Shown here piece after piece: positions 9,920 to 17,565 of a stretch of 64,000 nucleotides of DNA. The stretch is from positions 1,116,001-1,180,000 of the forward strand of contig NZ_CP108423.1 of assembly GCF_035917235.1 (NCBI RefSeq), read 5' to 3'. The stretch is from Streptomyces sp. NBC_01294. GTDB lineage: Bacteria; Actinomycetota; Actinomycetes; Streptomycetales; Streptomycetaceae. Every line of letters starts with the position of its first letter. The stretch's first letter is position 1. The translations under genes were made by a program, and so were the position numbers. The notes beneath the pieces were generated by a model, which saw only the letters and a program-made list of their open reading frames with translations, ran no database searches and was not told the origin of the DNA.

Positions 9920-9939
9920 GTGGTCGCATGTGGTCGCAC
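9920..9939 (+). repeat. 20-base direct repeat, copy 2
   Basis: GTGGTCGCATGTGGTCGCAC, 48 bases before the integrase start, differing from copy 1 at one base. Such repeats beside an integrase could be arm-type binding sites or a recombination footprint; this is inference. Confidence 0.55.
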
Positions 9940-9986
9940 GAGACTGGAGGTGTCGGCCCTTCCTCCGCCTCCTGGAGGCGATCCCC

Positions 9987-11387
9987 ATGCGTACCACCGC
10001 CGAGCGCGGCCGCATCTACCGCAGGTGTGGCTGCCGCGACACATTGCGTCACCAGCTCGGAGCGCACTGCCCGCACCTGTTCGCCGACGGTGACCACGGG
10101 ACGTGGACCTTCGCCGTCGACGTCCCGGCACCGCGCCACCGCCGGACGACCGTCCGCCGTGGCGGCTTCGTCAGCCACGACGCGGCCGAGGGGGCGCTGC
10201 GGAGGTTCCTGGAGGGCGAGGCCGGCGGGTTCAACGCCGACCCGAACCAGAGCGTCGACGACTACCTGACCGCCTGGCTCGCCGCCAAGGCCCTCGTGCT
10301 CAAGCCGACCACCATGGCCCGTTACCGGGACTACGTCCACAACGACCTCGCGCCCGCCTTCGACACCCTCAAGCTGGACGAGCTCGGGCACCGGCACATC
10401 GCCGCGTTCGTCACCAGCGAGCTCGCCGCAGGCCGCGGCAAGACCACCCTCTACCGCTGCCTGGCCACCCTCTCCAGCGCTCTCGGTGACGCGGTCCGCC
10501 AGCATCGCCTCGCCCACAACCCCGCCAGTCCCCCGGCACTTCACCGGCCACCGTCGCCCGAGCGACGGATCTGGACCGCGGACGAGGCCGTCCGCTTCCT
10601 CCAGCACTGCCATCAGGCAGACCCGGACATGGCCGACCTGGTCGAGCTCCTCATCGGCACCGGCATGCGCAAAGGAGAGGCCTTGGGGCTTCACTGGGAC
10701 GATGTCCACCTGGCCGAGCGTGTCCTCTATGTACGTTGCACGCTCTCGGCGATCGACAACAACCACCTCGTCATCACCACGCCCAAGACCCGTACCCGTC
10801 GGAACTGGGTCGCCGTCTCACCCCGCGTCGCCACCGCACTCGAGCACCGAGCCCGGTCAAGGGCCCGCCGCCACAGCGATCCCAGCGATCCATTCACCGG
10901 ACTCGTCTTCTGCAGACCCGACGGCCGACCCCTGCGACTCCACACCGTCCTCGACCGGCTCCGGCAACTCTCCCAAGAAGCCGGCGTACCGCGGGTGACC
11001 GTTCACGACCTGCGGCACCTGGCCGCCACGATCACCATCACCGCCGGCGTCCCCCTCACCGTCATCTCCAAGACCCTGCGGCACTCCACCCTCTCGACCA
11101 CGGCCAACATCTACAGCCACCTCACCCAACAAGCCGCCCGCGAAGCCGTCGACACCATCGACCACACCCTCACCCGGGCCCAGAAGCGAAACGACCGACG
11201 GGCCTGGCTGGAGCGGCTGCGACCACCACGCGACCACGTCCAGCACCTCCGCGAAGCCCTCAACCGGCTCCACTCCCCCGCCACGCCCGCATTCAGCACC
11301 ACGGCGGACCAGCCCCGAACCGGGCGTGCCACCACACTGCGACCACCAGGACTCCGGGCATGGAAAAGGCCGCCCTCTCATGGATGA
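9987..11387 (+). CDS. int: site-specific tyrosine recombinase/integrase
   Basis: A 466-residue phage-type integrase. An N-terminal Cys/His-rich segment (RIYRRCGCRD, HCPHLF) and a SAM-like arm domain (residues about 90-165) precede the catalytic domain. Active-site residues are visible: Arg about 228 in GTGMRKGEALGL, the HxxR box VHDLRHLAATI (His 340, Arg 343), His in RHSTLSTT and Tyr 376 in NIYSHL. Start ATG 9987 follows GGAGG by eight bases. The gene ends 32 bases from the 3' end of a tRNA-Pro gene, the normal layout for an integrase that uses that tRNA as attB. No xis gene or second att copy is seen in the window. Confidence 0.92.
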   Translation: MRTTAERGRIYRRCGCRDTLRHQLGAHCPHLFADGDHGTWTFAVDVPAPRHRRTTVRRGGFVSHDAAEGALRRFLEGEAGGFNADPNQSVDDYLTAWLAAKALVLKPTTMARYRDYVHNDLAPAFDTLKLDELGHRHIAAFVTSELAAGRGKTTLYRCLATLSSALGDAVRQHRLAHNPASPPALHRPPSPERRIWTADEAVRFLQHCHQADPDMADLVELLIGTGMRKGEALGLHWDDVHLAERVLYVRCTLSAIDNNHLVITTPKTRTRRNWVAVSPRVATALEHRARSRARRHSDPSDPFTGLVFCRPDGRPLRLHTVLDRLRQLSQEAGVPRVTVHDLRHLAATITITAGVPLTVISKTLRHSTLSTTANIYSHLTQQAAREAVDTIDHTLTRAQKRNDRRAWLERLRPPRDHVQHLREALNRLHSPATPAFSTTADQPRTGRATTLRPPGLRAWKRPPSHG

Positions 11388-11398
11388 GAGAACGGCCT
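11367..11398. terminator. bidirectional terminator between int and tRNA-Pro
   Basis: AGGCCG-CC-CTCTCAT-GG-ATGAGAG-AA-CGGCCT forms a two-part hairpin. It overlaps the integrase stop codon and lies 21 bases beyond the 3' end of the convergent tRNA gene, so it can serve both. Confidence 0.7.
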
Positions 11399-11418
11399 CC
11401 GACGTGCATAAAGCACAG

Positions 11419-11492
<74 letters not shown>

Positions 11493-11601
11493 TTGTACCT
11501 TCGACCTGCGGGTTTCCCCGTGCTCGGCGGCACATGCAGAACATTACCCCACGCCGAGGGGTGTGCATGCACGGGTAATCGGCGAGGGGGAGGATGGGGT
11601 G

Positions 11602-12090
11602 GTGAACGCACGGGATCGGGACGTTGAAGGGCGGGCGCGGAGCGCGCGGCCGAGGGATGGGCTGGGGCGGCCGTTGCCCTACGGGGCGCCCGGGGTGGAG
11701 CGGCAGGCCGAGGGCGTGGTGCGTTCGCCCTCGGAGACGGTGCGGGAGGCGCAGCGGCTGCTGGACGCCGGGATGCCGTTCCACGCGCACGAGGTCTTCG
11801 AGGACGCCTGGAAGTCGGGGCCCGAGGCTGCGGCCCCGCTCTGGCGGGGGCTCGCGCAGCTCGCGGTCGGGCTGACGCACGCGGCGCGCGGGAACGCCGT
11901 CGGCGGGGCGCGGCTGCTGCGGCGCGGGGCCGCCGGGATCGAGGAGCTGGACGGGGGGCCGTACGGGATCGACGTACCGGGGCTGGTGCGGTGGGCCCGG
12001 GAGCTGGCCGGCCGGGTGGCGGACGACGGCGCTCCGGCGGTCGATCCCGTACGGGAAGCGCCCCGGCTAGCGGGCGGCGGGCTGGAGTAG
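11602..12090 (+). CDS. DUF309 domain-containing protein
   Basis: A 162-residue protein with the DUF309 helical core, centred on AQRLLDAGMPFHAHEVFEDA followed by WKSGPEAAAPLWRGLAQLAV. The family has a conserved HExxE-W type cluster of unknown function and is common in actinobacteria. The first 45 residues are Arg/Gly-rich and probably disordered. Start GTG 11602 has GGAGG eight bases upstream (GTG 11599 is the alternative). The 3' end overlaps the convergent VOC gene by 24 bases. Confidence 0.85.
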   Translation: MNARDRDVEGRARSARPRDGLGRPLPYGAPGVERQAEGVVRSPSETVREAQRLLDAGMPFHAHEVFEDAWKSGPEAAAPLWRGLAQLAVGLTHAARGNAVGGARLLRRGAAGIEELDGGPYGIDVPGLVRWARELAGRVADDGAPAVDPVREAPRLAGGGLE

Positions 12091-12462
12091 GTCCCAGCGG
12101 TTGCCGTAGAGGTCCTCGAAGACGGCGACGGAGCCGTACGCCTCGTGGCGCGGCTCCTCCAGGAAGCGCACGCCCTCGGCTGTCATCCGGGTGTGGTCGC
12201 GCGCGAAGTCGTCGGTGTAGAGGAAGAAGCCGACGCGGCCGCCGGTCTGGTCGCCGACGCGGGAGCGCTGGGCGTCGTCCTTGGCGCGGGCCAGCAGCAG
12301 GGCGGACTCGGTGGCGCCGGGCGGGCGGACCACGACCCAGCGGGAGCCGTCCGGGCGGGCGGTGTCCTCGGCGAGGTCGAAGCCGAGGGCGCGCGTGTAG
12401 AAGTCGATGGCCTCGTCGTAGTCGTGGACCACGAGGGCGGTGAGGGCGATGTGGGAGGGCAT
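12067..12462 (-). CDS. VOC family protein (glyoxalase/bleomycin-resistance fold)
   Basis: A 131-residue protein with the two beta-alpha-beta-beta-beta modules of the vicinal oxygen chelate fold: IALTALVVHDYDEAIDFYTR, ALGFDLAED, then VGFFLYTDDFARDHTRMTAE and the C-terminal VAVFEDLYGNRWDLLQP. Candidate metal ligands are His in the first strand and Glu in VFEDLYGN. Substrate unknown; close actinobacterial relatives are annotated only as glyoxalases. ATG 12462 is used; GTG 12492 is a weak alternative. It lies 26 bases downstream of lutC on the same strand. Confidence 0.85.
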   Translation of the reverse strand: MPSHIALTALVVHDYDEAIDFYTRALGFDLAEDTARPDGSRWVVVRPPGATESALLLARAKDDAQRSRVGDQTGGRVGFFLYTDDFARDHTRMTAEGVRFLEEPRHEAYGSVAVFEDLYGNRWDLLQPAAR

Positions 12463-12488
12463 GCCCCCTATTGTGCGGGCGGCCCGGT

Positions 12489-13169
12489 TCACTCCTGGGA
12501 GGGGGCCACGAGGAGCACGTCCAGTCTGCGGGGGCCGTGGACGCCTTCCACCCGGTCCAGTTCGATGTCGCTGGTCGCCGAGGGGCCGGAGATCCAGGTC
12601 AGCGGGCGGGTCGGGTCGAGGAGCGGCAGGGCCTGCGGGACGGAGTCCACGACCTGGTCGGGGACGCGCACGAGGCAGATGTGGTGGTCGGGGACCAGGG
12701 TGATGCGGCGGCGGCCCTGGCTCGGGCCGCCGTCGAGGACGATCGTGCCGGTCTCGGCGATGGCGAGGGCGCAGCCGGTCACCACGGCGTCGACCCGGTC
12801 CAGTTCCCGGGGCGACTGGGCCGCGCGGTCGTGTACCACCGTCGTCGACAGGCCCGCCGGCCAGCCGAATCCGAGCTCCGGCGGGATCTGCACCGACCGG
12901 GCGTCCGCCAGCAGGCGCCCCAGCACGTCACGCAAGCCGTCCCCGTCCGTGCGGTGGACCCGCGCCCGGTACTCGGTCAGGTTCGCCGCGAGCAGGTCCA
13001 CCCGCTGCTGCGCGGTGCGCGCGCCGTGTACGTGGAGGTAGTCGCGCGGGATCTCCGCATACGGGTCCGAGCCCGGGTCCGTTCCCGAGCCCGAGCCCGA
13101 GCCCGCGCCCGGCCCCGTCGCGGGCACGGCCCGGCGGATGCGGGCCAGGATGCGGTCCTTGCTGCTCAC
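12489..13169 (-). CDS. lutC: lactate utilisation protein C (LUD domain)
   Basis: A 226-residue LUD-domain protein, third subunit of the LutABC complex that oxidises L-lactate to pyruvate in the cytoplasm. Typical parts are the N-terminal SSKDRILARIRRA helix and the C-terminal core ALAIAETGTIVLDGG...TLVPDHHICLV. Residues about 20-35 are a Gly/Ser/Pro linker. GTG 13169 overlaps the lutB stop by four bases (GTGA), so the three lut genes are probably translationally coupled. Confidence 0.92.
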   Translation of the reverse strand: MSSKDRILARIRRAVPATGPGAGSGSGSGTDPGSDPYAEIPRDYLHVHGARTAQQRVDLLAANLTEYRARVHRTDGDGLRDVLGRLLADARSVQIPPELGFGWPAGLSTTVVHDRAAQSPRELDRVDAVVTGCALAIAETGTIVLDGGPSQGRRRITLVPDHHICLVRVPDQVVDSVPQALPLLDPTRPLTWISGPSATSDIELDRVEGVHGPRRLDVLLVAPSQE

Positions 13170-14677
13170 TGCGGGTTCCCCCGTTCTCGGGCCCACCAGT
13201 CGCGGAAGGACTCCGCCGGGAGTGAGGGCAGTTCGCGGGTGTCGGTCCAGGCCCGCCCGGCGCCGGGGAGCCTGCGGGGCGCCAGCCGACGGGCCCGGGC
13301 CAGCAGCCGCTCCGCGGCGCGCAGGGCGCCCGGGTGGTCCATGAGCAGCCGGGCCGCCCGCATGGCGGCCCGTTCGGCGGTGTGGCGCTGCGCGGGGCGG
13401 ATCCGTACGCGGATGCCGTCCCGGGTCGCCGGGCCTCCCTGGGCCACCCGTTCGCGCAGGTGGACGAGGACCTCCGGGATGTCGATGGCGACCGGGCAGA
13501 CCTCGTAGCAGGCTCCGCACAGGGTGGAGGCGTAGGGCAGCGAGGCGTCGATCGCGCTGCCGGTGCCGCGCAGTTGGGGGCTGAGGATGGCGCCGATGGG
13601 CCCGGGGTAGACGGAGCCGTAGGCGTGGCCGCCTGCGCGCTCGTAGACCGGGCAGACGTTGAGGCAGGCGGAGCAGCGGATGCAGCGCAGGGCCTGGCGG
13701 CCGGTCTCGTCGGCGAGGGTGTCGGTGCGGCCGTTGTCGAGGAGGACGAGGTGGAAGGCGGAGGGGCCGTCGCCGTCCGCCCCTCTCGAAGGGCCCAGCC
13801 CGGTCCACATCGTCGTGTACGGGTTCATCCGCTCGGCCGTCGACGAGCGCGGCAGCGTCTGCAGGAAGATCTCCAGGTCGCGGAAGGTCGGGACGACCTT
13901 CTCGATGCCCACGACCGAGATCAGGGTGTCGGGCAGGGTCAGGCACATCCGGCCGTTCCCCTCGGACTCGAAGACGACCATCGTGCCGGTCTCGGCGACC
14001 ATGAAGTTGGCTCCGGACACGGCGACTTTGGCGCGCAGGAACTTCTCGCGCAGGTGCAGGCGCGCCGCCTCGGCGAGGTCCCGCGGGTCGTCGCCGAGCG
14101 GGTCGGGCGCCGGGCGGCCCCAGTTCCCCATCTCGGTGCGGAAGATGTCGCGGATCTCGGCCCGGTTGCGGTGGATGGCCGGAACGAGGATGTGGGAGGG
14201 GCGGTCGTGGCCGAGCTGCACGATGAGTTCGGCGAGGTCGGTCTCGTACGCGGCGATCCCGGCGGCCTCCAGCGCCTCGTTGAGCCCGATCTCCTGCGTG
14301 GCCATGGACTTGACCTTGACGACCTCGCGCTCCCCGGTGGCCCGGACGAGCTCCGTGACGATCCGGTTGGCCTCGTCGGCGTCGGCGGCCCAGTGGACGG
14401 TGCCGCCGGCGGCCGTGACGGCCTCCTCCAACTGCAGCAGGTAGCGGTCTAGGTGGCGCAGGGTGTGGTCCTTGACGGCCTTGCCCGCCGCCCGCAGCCG
14501 GTCCCAGTCCTCCAGTTCGGCGACCGCCCGGGCCCGTTTGTCGCGGATGGTGTGCGTGGCGTGCCGGAGGTTGGCGCGCAGCACGTCGTCCCGTACGGCG
14601 TCGCGGGCCGCGTCGGGAAAGGCGGGGAAAGCGGGCAAGGCGGGGAAGGCGGGCATGCCCAGGTGGGTACGGGTCAC
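13166..14677 (-). CDS. lutB: lactate utilisation iron-sulphur protein B
   Basis: A 503-residue protein. The LUD domain (residues about 70-310; VVKVKSMATQEIGLNEALE, AETGTMVVFESEGNGRM) is followed by two ferredoxin-like motifs, CIRCSACLNVCPVY and CGACYEVCPVAIDIP, that bind two 4Fe-4S clusters, and a C-terminal domain. It passes electrons from lactate within LutABC. GTG 14677 overlaps the lutA stop by four bases. The first 22 residues are a repeat rich in Ala/Phe/Pro (MPAFPALPAFPAFP) encoded by short tandem repeats, so the N-terminus is probably a local expansion. Confidence 0.93.
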   Translation of the reverse strand: MTRTHLGMPAFPALPAFPAFPDAARDAVRDDVLRANLRHATHTIRDKRARAVAELEDWDRLRAAGKAVKDHTLRHLDRYLLQLEEAVTAAGGTVHWAADADEANRIVTELVRATGEREVVKVKSMATQEIGLNEALEAAGIAAYETDLAELIVQLGHDRPSHILVPAIHRNRAEIRDIFRTEMGNWGRPAPDPLGDDPRDLAEAARLHLREKFLRAKVAVSGANFMVAETGTMVVFESEGNGRMCLTLPDTLISVVGIEKVVPTFRDLEIFLQTLPRSSTAERMNPYTTMWTGLGPSRGADGDGPSAFHLVLLDNGRTDTLADETGRQALRCIRCSACLNVCPVYERAGGHAYGSVYPGPIGAILSPQLRGTGSAIDASLPYASTLCGACYEVCPVAIDIPEVLVHLRERVAQGGPATRDGIRVRIRPAQRHTAERAAMRAARLLMDHPGALRAAERLLARARRLAPRRLPGAGRAWTDTRELPSLPAESFRDWWARERGNPQ

Positions 14678-15429
14678 GGCAGCGGCTCCTCCTCGGTCGC
14701 GGCCAGGATCTCCGCGAGGTGCAGGGTGCGCAGCGGGGCGTCCGCGCGGCGCAGGAGGCCGTCGAGGTGGGCGAGGCAGGAGTTGTCGGCCCCGCACAGC
14801 ACCTCGGCGCCGGTGGCGGCCGCGGAGGCGATCTTGTCGGCGCCCATGGCGGTCGAGACGTCCGGGTTCTTGACGGCGAAGGTGCCGCCGAAGCCGCAGC
14901 ACTCCTCGGCGCCCGGCAGCTCGACCAGGTCCAGGCCCTTGACCGCGGCCAGCAGCCGCCGCGGCCGGTCCCCGAGTCCCAGGCCGCGCAGGCCGTGACA
15001 CGAGGGGTGGTAGGTGACGGTGTGCGGGAAGTACGCGCCCACGTCGGTCACTCCGAGCACGTCGACCAGGAACTCGGTCAGCTCGTACACGCGCGGCGCG
15101 AGGTCCTCCGCCAGCGCGGCGAGCTCGCTGCCGCGCCCCTCCCCCACCGCCTTCCGGCCGATGCGCGGGTAGTGCTCGCGGATCATCGCCGCGCAGGACC
15201 CGGAGGGCGTGACCACGTAGGCGTGGCCGGCGAAGGCCTCCGCCGTGCGCCGCAGCAGCGGTTCGGTCTCGTACCGGTAGCCCGTGTTGTACTGCGGCTG
15301 CCCGCAGCAGCTCTGGCCCGCCGGGAAGTCCACGTCGACGCCGAGCCGCTCCAGGAGACGTACGACGGCGATGCCGGTCCGCGGGTACAGCGCGTCGTTG
15401 ACGCAGGTGACGAACAGGGCGACGCGCAT
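14674..15429 (-). CDS. lutA: lactate utilisation protein A (CCG domain)
   Basis: A 251-residue protein with two Cys-rich CCG domains of the heterodisulfide reductase D type: QSCCGQPQYNTGY and EECCGFGGTFAVKNPDVS, which bind iron-sulphur clusters. It is the first gene of lutABC. ATG 15429 lies only 18 bases from the divergent cobF start, with no room for separate leaders, so its transcript is probably leaderless. No lactate permease or LldR-type regulator is adjacent. Confidence 0.93.
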   Translation of the reverse strand: MRVALFVTCVNDALYPRTGIAVVRLLERLGVDVDFPAGQSCCGQPQYNTGYRYETEPLLRRTAEAFAGHAYVVTPSGSCAAMIREHYPRIGRKAVGEGRGSELAALAEDLAPRVYELTEFLVDVLGVTDVGAYFPHTVTYHPSCHGLRGLGLGDRPRRLLAAVKGLDLVELPGAEECCGFGGTFAVKNPDVSTAMGADKIASAAATGAEVLCGADNSCLAHLDGLLRRADAPLRTLHLAEILAATEEEPLP

Positions 15430-15447
15430 GACGGGCAGAATAGCCGG

Positions 15448-16200
15448 GTGAAGAAGTTCTCAGTGATCGGCATCGGCGCGGGCGACCCGGACCACCTGAC
15501 CCTCCAGGCGGTCAAGGCGATCGGCGCGGCGGACGCATTTCTCATCCTGGAGAAGGGCGAGGAGAAGGCGGATCTGACCGGGCTGCGGCGCGCGATGCTC
15601 GACGCGCACGCCCGCCCCGGCCACCGGCTGGTGGAGGGCCGCGACCCTGACCGGGACCGGACCCCCGCCGACTACACCCCGACGGTGGACGGCTGGCGCA
15701 GCGCGCGGGCCGCGCTCTTCGAGCGGTTCATCGAAGAGGACCTGGCGGAGGGCGAGACCGGGGCGTTCCTGGTGTGGGGCGACCCCTCGCTCTACGACTC
15801 CACGCTCGCGATCCTCGACGAGGTGCTGGAGCGCGGCCGGGTGGCCTTCGAGCACGAGGTCGTGCCCGGCATCAGCAGCATCTCGGCGCTGCTGGCGCGC
15901 CACCGGACCAACCTGAACCGGGTCGGGCGCCCGGTCCAGATCACCACCGGGCGCCGGCTGGCCGCGGGCTGGCCGCAGGACGTGGACGACGTGGTGGTGA
16001 TGCTGGACGCGCGGCACGCCTTCACCGCCCACCTGGACCAGGACCTCTACATCTACTGGGGGGCCTACGTGGGCACCCCGGACGAGATCCTGGTCTCGGG
16101 AAAGCTGGCGGAGGTCGCGGGGCGGATCGAGGAGCTGCGCACCGAGGCCCGCGCCCGCAAGGGCTGGATCATGGACACGTACCTGCTCAGGCGCGGCTGA
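15448..16200 (+). CDS. cobF: precorrin-6A synthase (deacetylating)
   Basis: A 250-residue tetrapyrrole methylase that methylates C-1 of precorrin-5 and removes acetate, in aerobic cobalamin synthesis. Visible are the N-terminal SAM-binding loop SVIGIGAGDPDHLTLQAV, the FLVWGDPSLYDST loop and the GISSISALLAR segment. GTG 15448 has no clear ribosome site, in line with a leaderless message from the 18-base divergent gap with lutA. No other cobalamin gene is in the window. The 3' end overlaps the convergent aminotransferase by 14 bases. Confidence 0.93.
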   Translation: MKKFSVIGIGAGDPDHLTLQAVKAIGAADAFLILEKGEEKADLTGLRRAMLDAHARPGHRLVEGRDPDRDRTPADYTPTVDGWRSARAALFERFIEEDLAEGETGAFLVWGDPSLYDSTLAILDEVLERGRVAFEHEVVPGISSISALLARHRTNLNRVGRPVQITTGRRLAAGWPQDVDDVVVMLDARHAFTAHLDQDLYIYWGAYVGTPDEILVSGKLAEVAGRIEELRTEARARKGWIMDTYLLRRG

Positions 16201-17395
16201 CGGCCCTGGCGAGGTAGTCGGGCAGGGCGGCGGCGAGGCGGGCGTACTCCTCGGGCAGGTTGTAGATCTGCCCGCAGACCCGGATGCCGCCGCCGCCCTG
16301 CCGGGGCCAGATCAGCACCCGGATGCGCAACTGTGCCGCGAGTTCCTCGCGCAGTGCGCGGGAGCGGTCCGGGGTGTCCGCGACCCCGGGCGGCAGGCGC
16401 AGGGTGCGCATGGCGAGGCCGGCGGTGTACGGGAGCGGCGTGAGCCCGCGGATCTCGGCGAGCAGCGCCGCACCGTGGGCGGCGAGGGCGCTGTTGTGGG
16501 CCCGGACCTTGGTCGCGTCGAGGCGTTCGAGAAGGTCCAGCCCTTCGGGGGCGGCGAGCCAGCCGGTGTAGTCGGCGGTGGCGCGGTTCTCGATGGACCG
16601 CGGGAATCCGTGCTGGTCCTCCCAGGACGGTACGAGTGCCCGGATCCGGTGGCGGTGCTGCGGGGCGACGGCGAGGAGCGCGCTGCCGGAGGGCGCGTAC
16701 CCCCATTTGTGGAGGTTGCCGAACCAGAAGTCGGCGCCGCCGGCGAGGGGGTCGGCGAGCATGCCGGGCGCGTGGGCGCCGTCGACGACGGTGGTGACCC
16801 CGCGTTCCCGCAGGTCGGCGAGGAGCCGGGGGGAGGCGATGAGCCGGGCGGTGGGCGAGCTGATGTGGTCGAGTACGGCCACGCGCGTACGGGGCGTCAG
16901 CGCGGCCAGCACCGTCTCCCGTACGGCGTCCTCGTCGGGCAGGTGGGGATCCAGGGCCACGGTGGTGACCGGGGCGCGGCGGGCGGCGGCCGCGACGACG
17001 GTGCCGTAGCCGTGGTCGGTGACCAGGATCTCGTCGCCGTCGGCGAGCGGGACGGCGTCGAGGGCGAGGTTGGCGCCTTCGGTGGCGTTGGAGATGAAGG
17101 CGATGCCGTCGGGGTCGGCGCCGAGGTGCGCGGCGATCCGGGCGCGGGCCGCGGCGAGGCGGTCCGGGACGGCGAGGAAGAAGGCGTCCGGGTCGGCGTG
17201 GGCCTCTTCGCGCAGCGCGGCCTGCGCCTCCTGGACGGGCACGGGGACCGCGCCGAAGGAACCGTGGTTCAGGTGGGCGACGCGGGGGTCGAGGCGGAAG
17301 AGTGCGGGCCCGCCGGGAAACTCCGCGGGGTGCGGGTGCCCTGCGGGCGGCTCGGCGGGGAGATCGGGATCGGCAGGGCGTGTCTGCTCGGCCAC
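16187..17395 (-). CDS. class V aminotransferase, isopenicillin-N-epimerase-like
   Basis: A 402-residue fold-type I PLP enzyme. HLNHGSFGAVPVPVQEAQAA is the typical N-terminal signature of isopenicillin N epimerase-like proteins, VVDGAHAPGML holds the PLP-binding Asp, and NLHKWGYAPSGSA holds the Schiff-base Lys. Members act as epimerases, desulfurases or lyases, so the substrate cannot be set from sequence. GTG 17395 follows GGAGG by four bases. No beta-lactam genes lie nearby; it stands alone between cobF and a glucanase gene. Confidence 0.87.
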   Translation of the reverse strand: MAEQTRPADPDLPAEPPAGHPHPAEFPGGPALFRLDPRVAHLNHGSFGAVPVPVQEAQAALREEAHADPDAFFLAVPDRLAAARARIAAHLGADPDGIAFISNATEGANLALDAVPLADGDEILVTDHGYGTVVAAAARRAPVTTVALDPHLPDEDAVRETVLAALTPRTRVAVLDHISSPTARLIASPRLLADLRERGVTTVVDGAHAPGMLADPLAGGADFWFGNLHKWGYAPSGSALLAVAPQHRHRIRALVPSWEDQHGFPRSIENRATADYTGWLAAPEGLDLLERLDATKVRAHNSALAAHGAALLAEIRGLTPLPYTAGLAMRTLRLPPGVADTPDRSRALREELAAQLRIRVLIWPRQGGGGIRVCGQIYNLPEEYARLAAALPDYLARAVSRA

Positions 17396-17465
17396 GGTTC
17401 CTCCGGGGATGCGGGGTGGCTGTCGCCCGGATCATCTCCCGGCGCCGCCACAGCCGGAAAGAGCG

Positions 17466-17565
17466 CCGCCGCGCAGGGCCCCGGGCTCCGCCCGGGCACC
17501 TGGGGCTCCGCCCCAGACCCCGCGCCTCAAACGCCGGCGGGGCTGAAATACAGCCCCGCCGGGGC
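17466..17565 (-). terminator. terminator and dispersed Streptomyces intergenic repeat
   Basis: Directly after the glucanase stop is CCGGCGGGGCTG-AAATA-CAGCCCCGCCGG (17534-17562), a perfect 12-base hairpin. It belongs to a longer sequence with GGGGCTCCGCCCC repeats of a type that recurs between Streptomyces genes. Confidence 0.75.
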
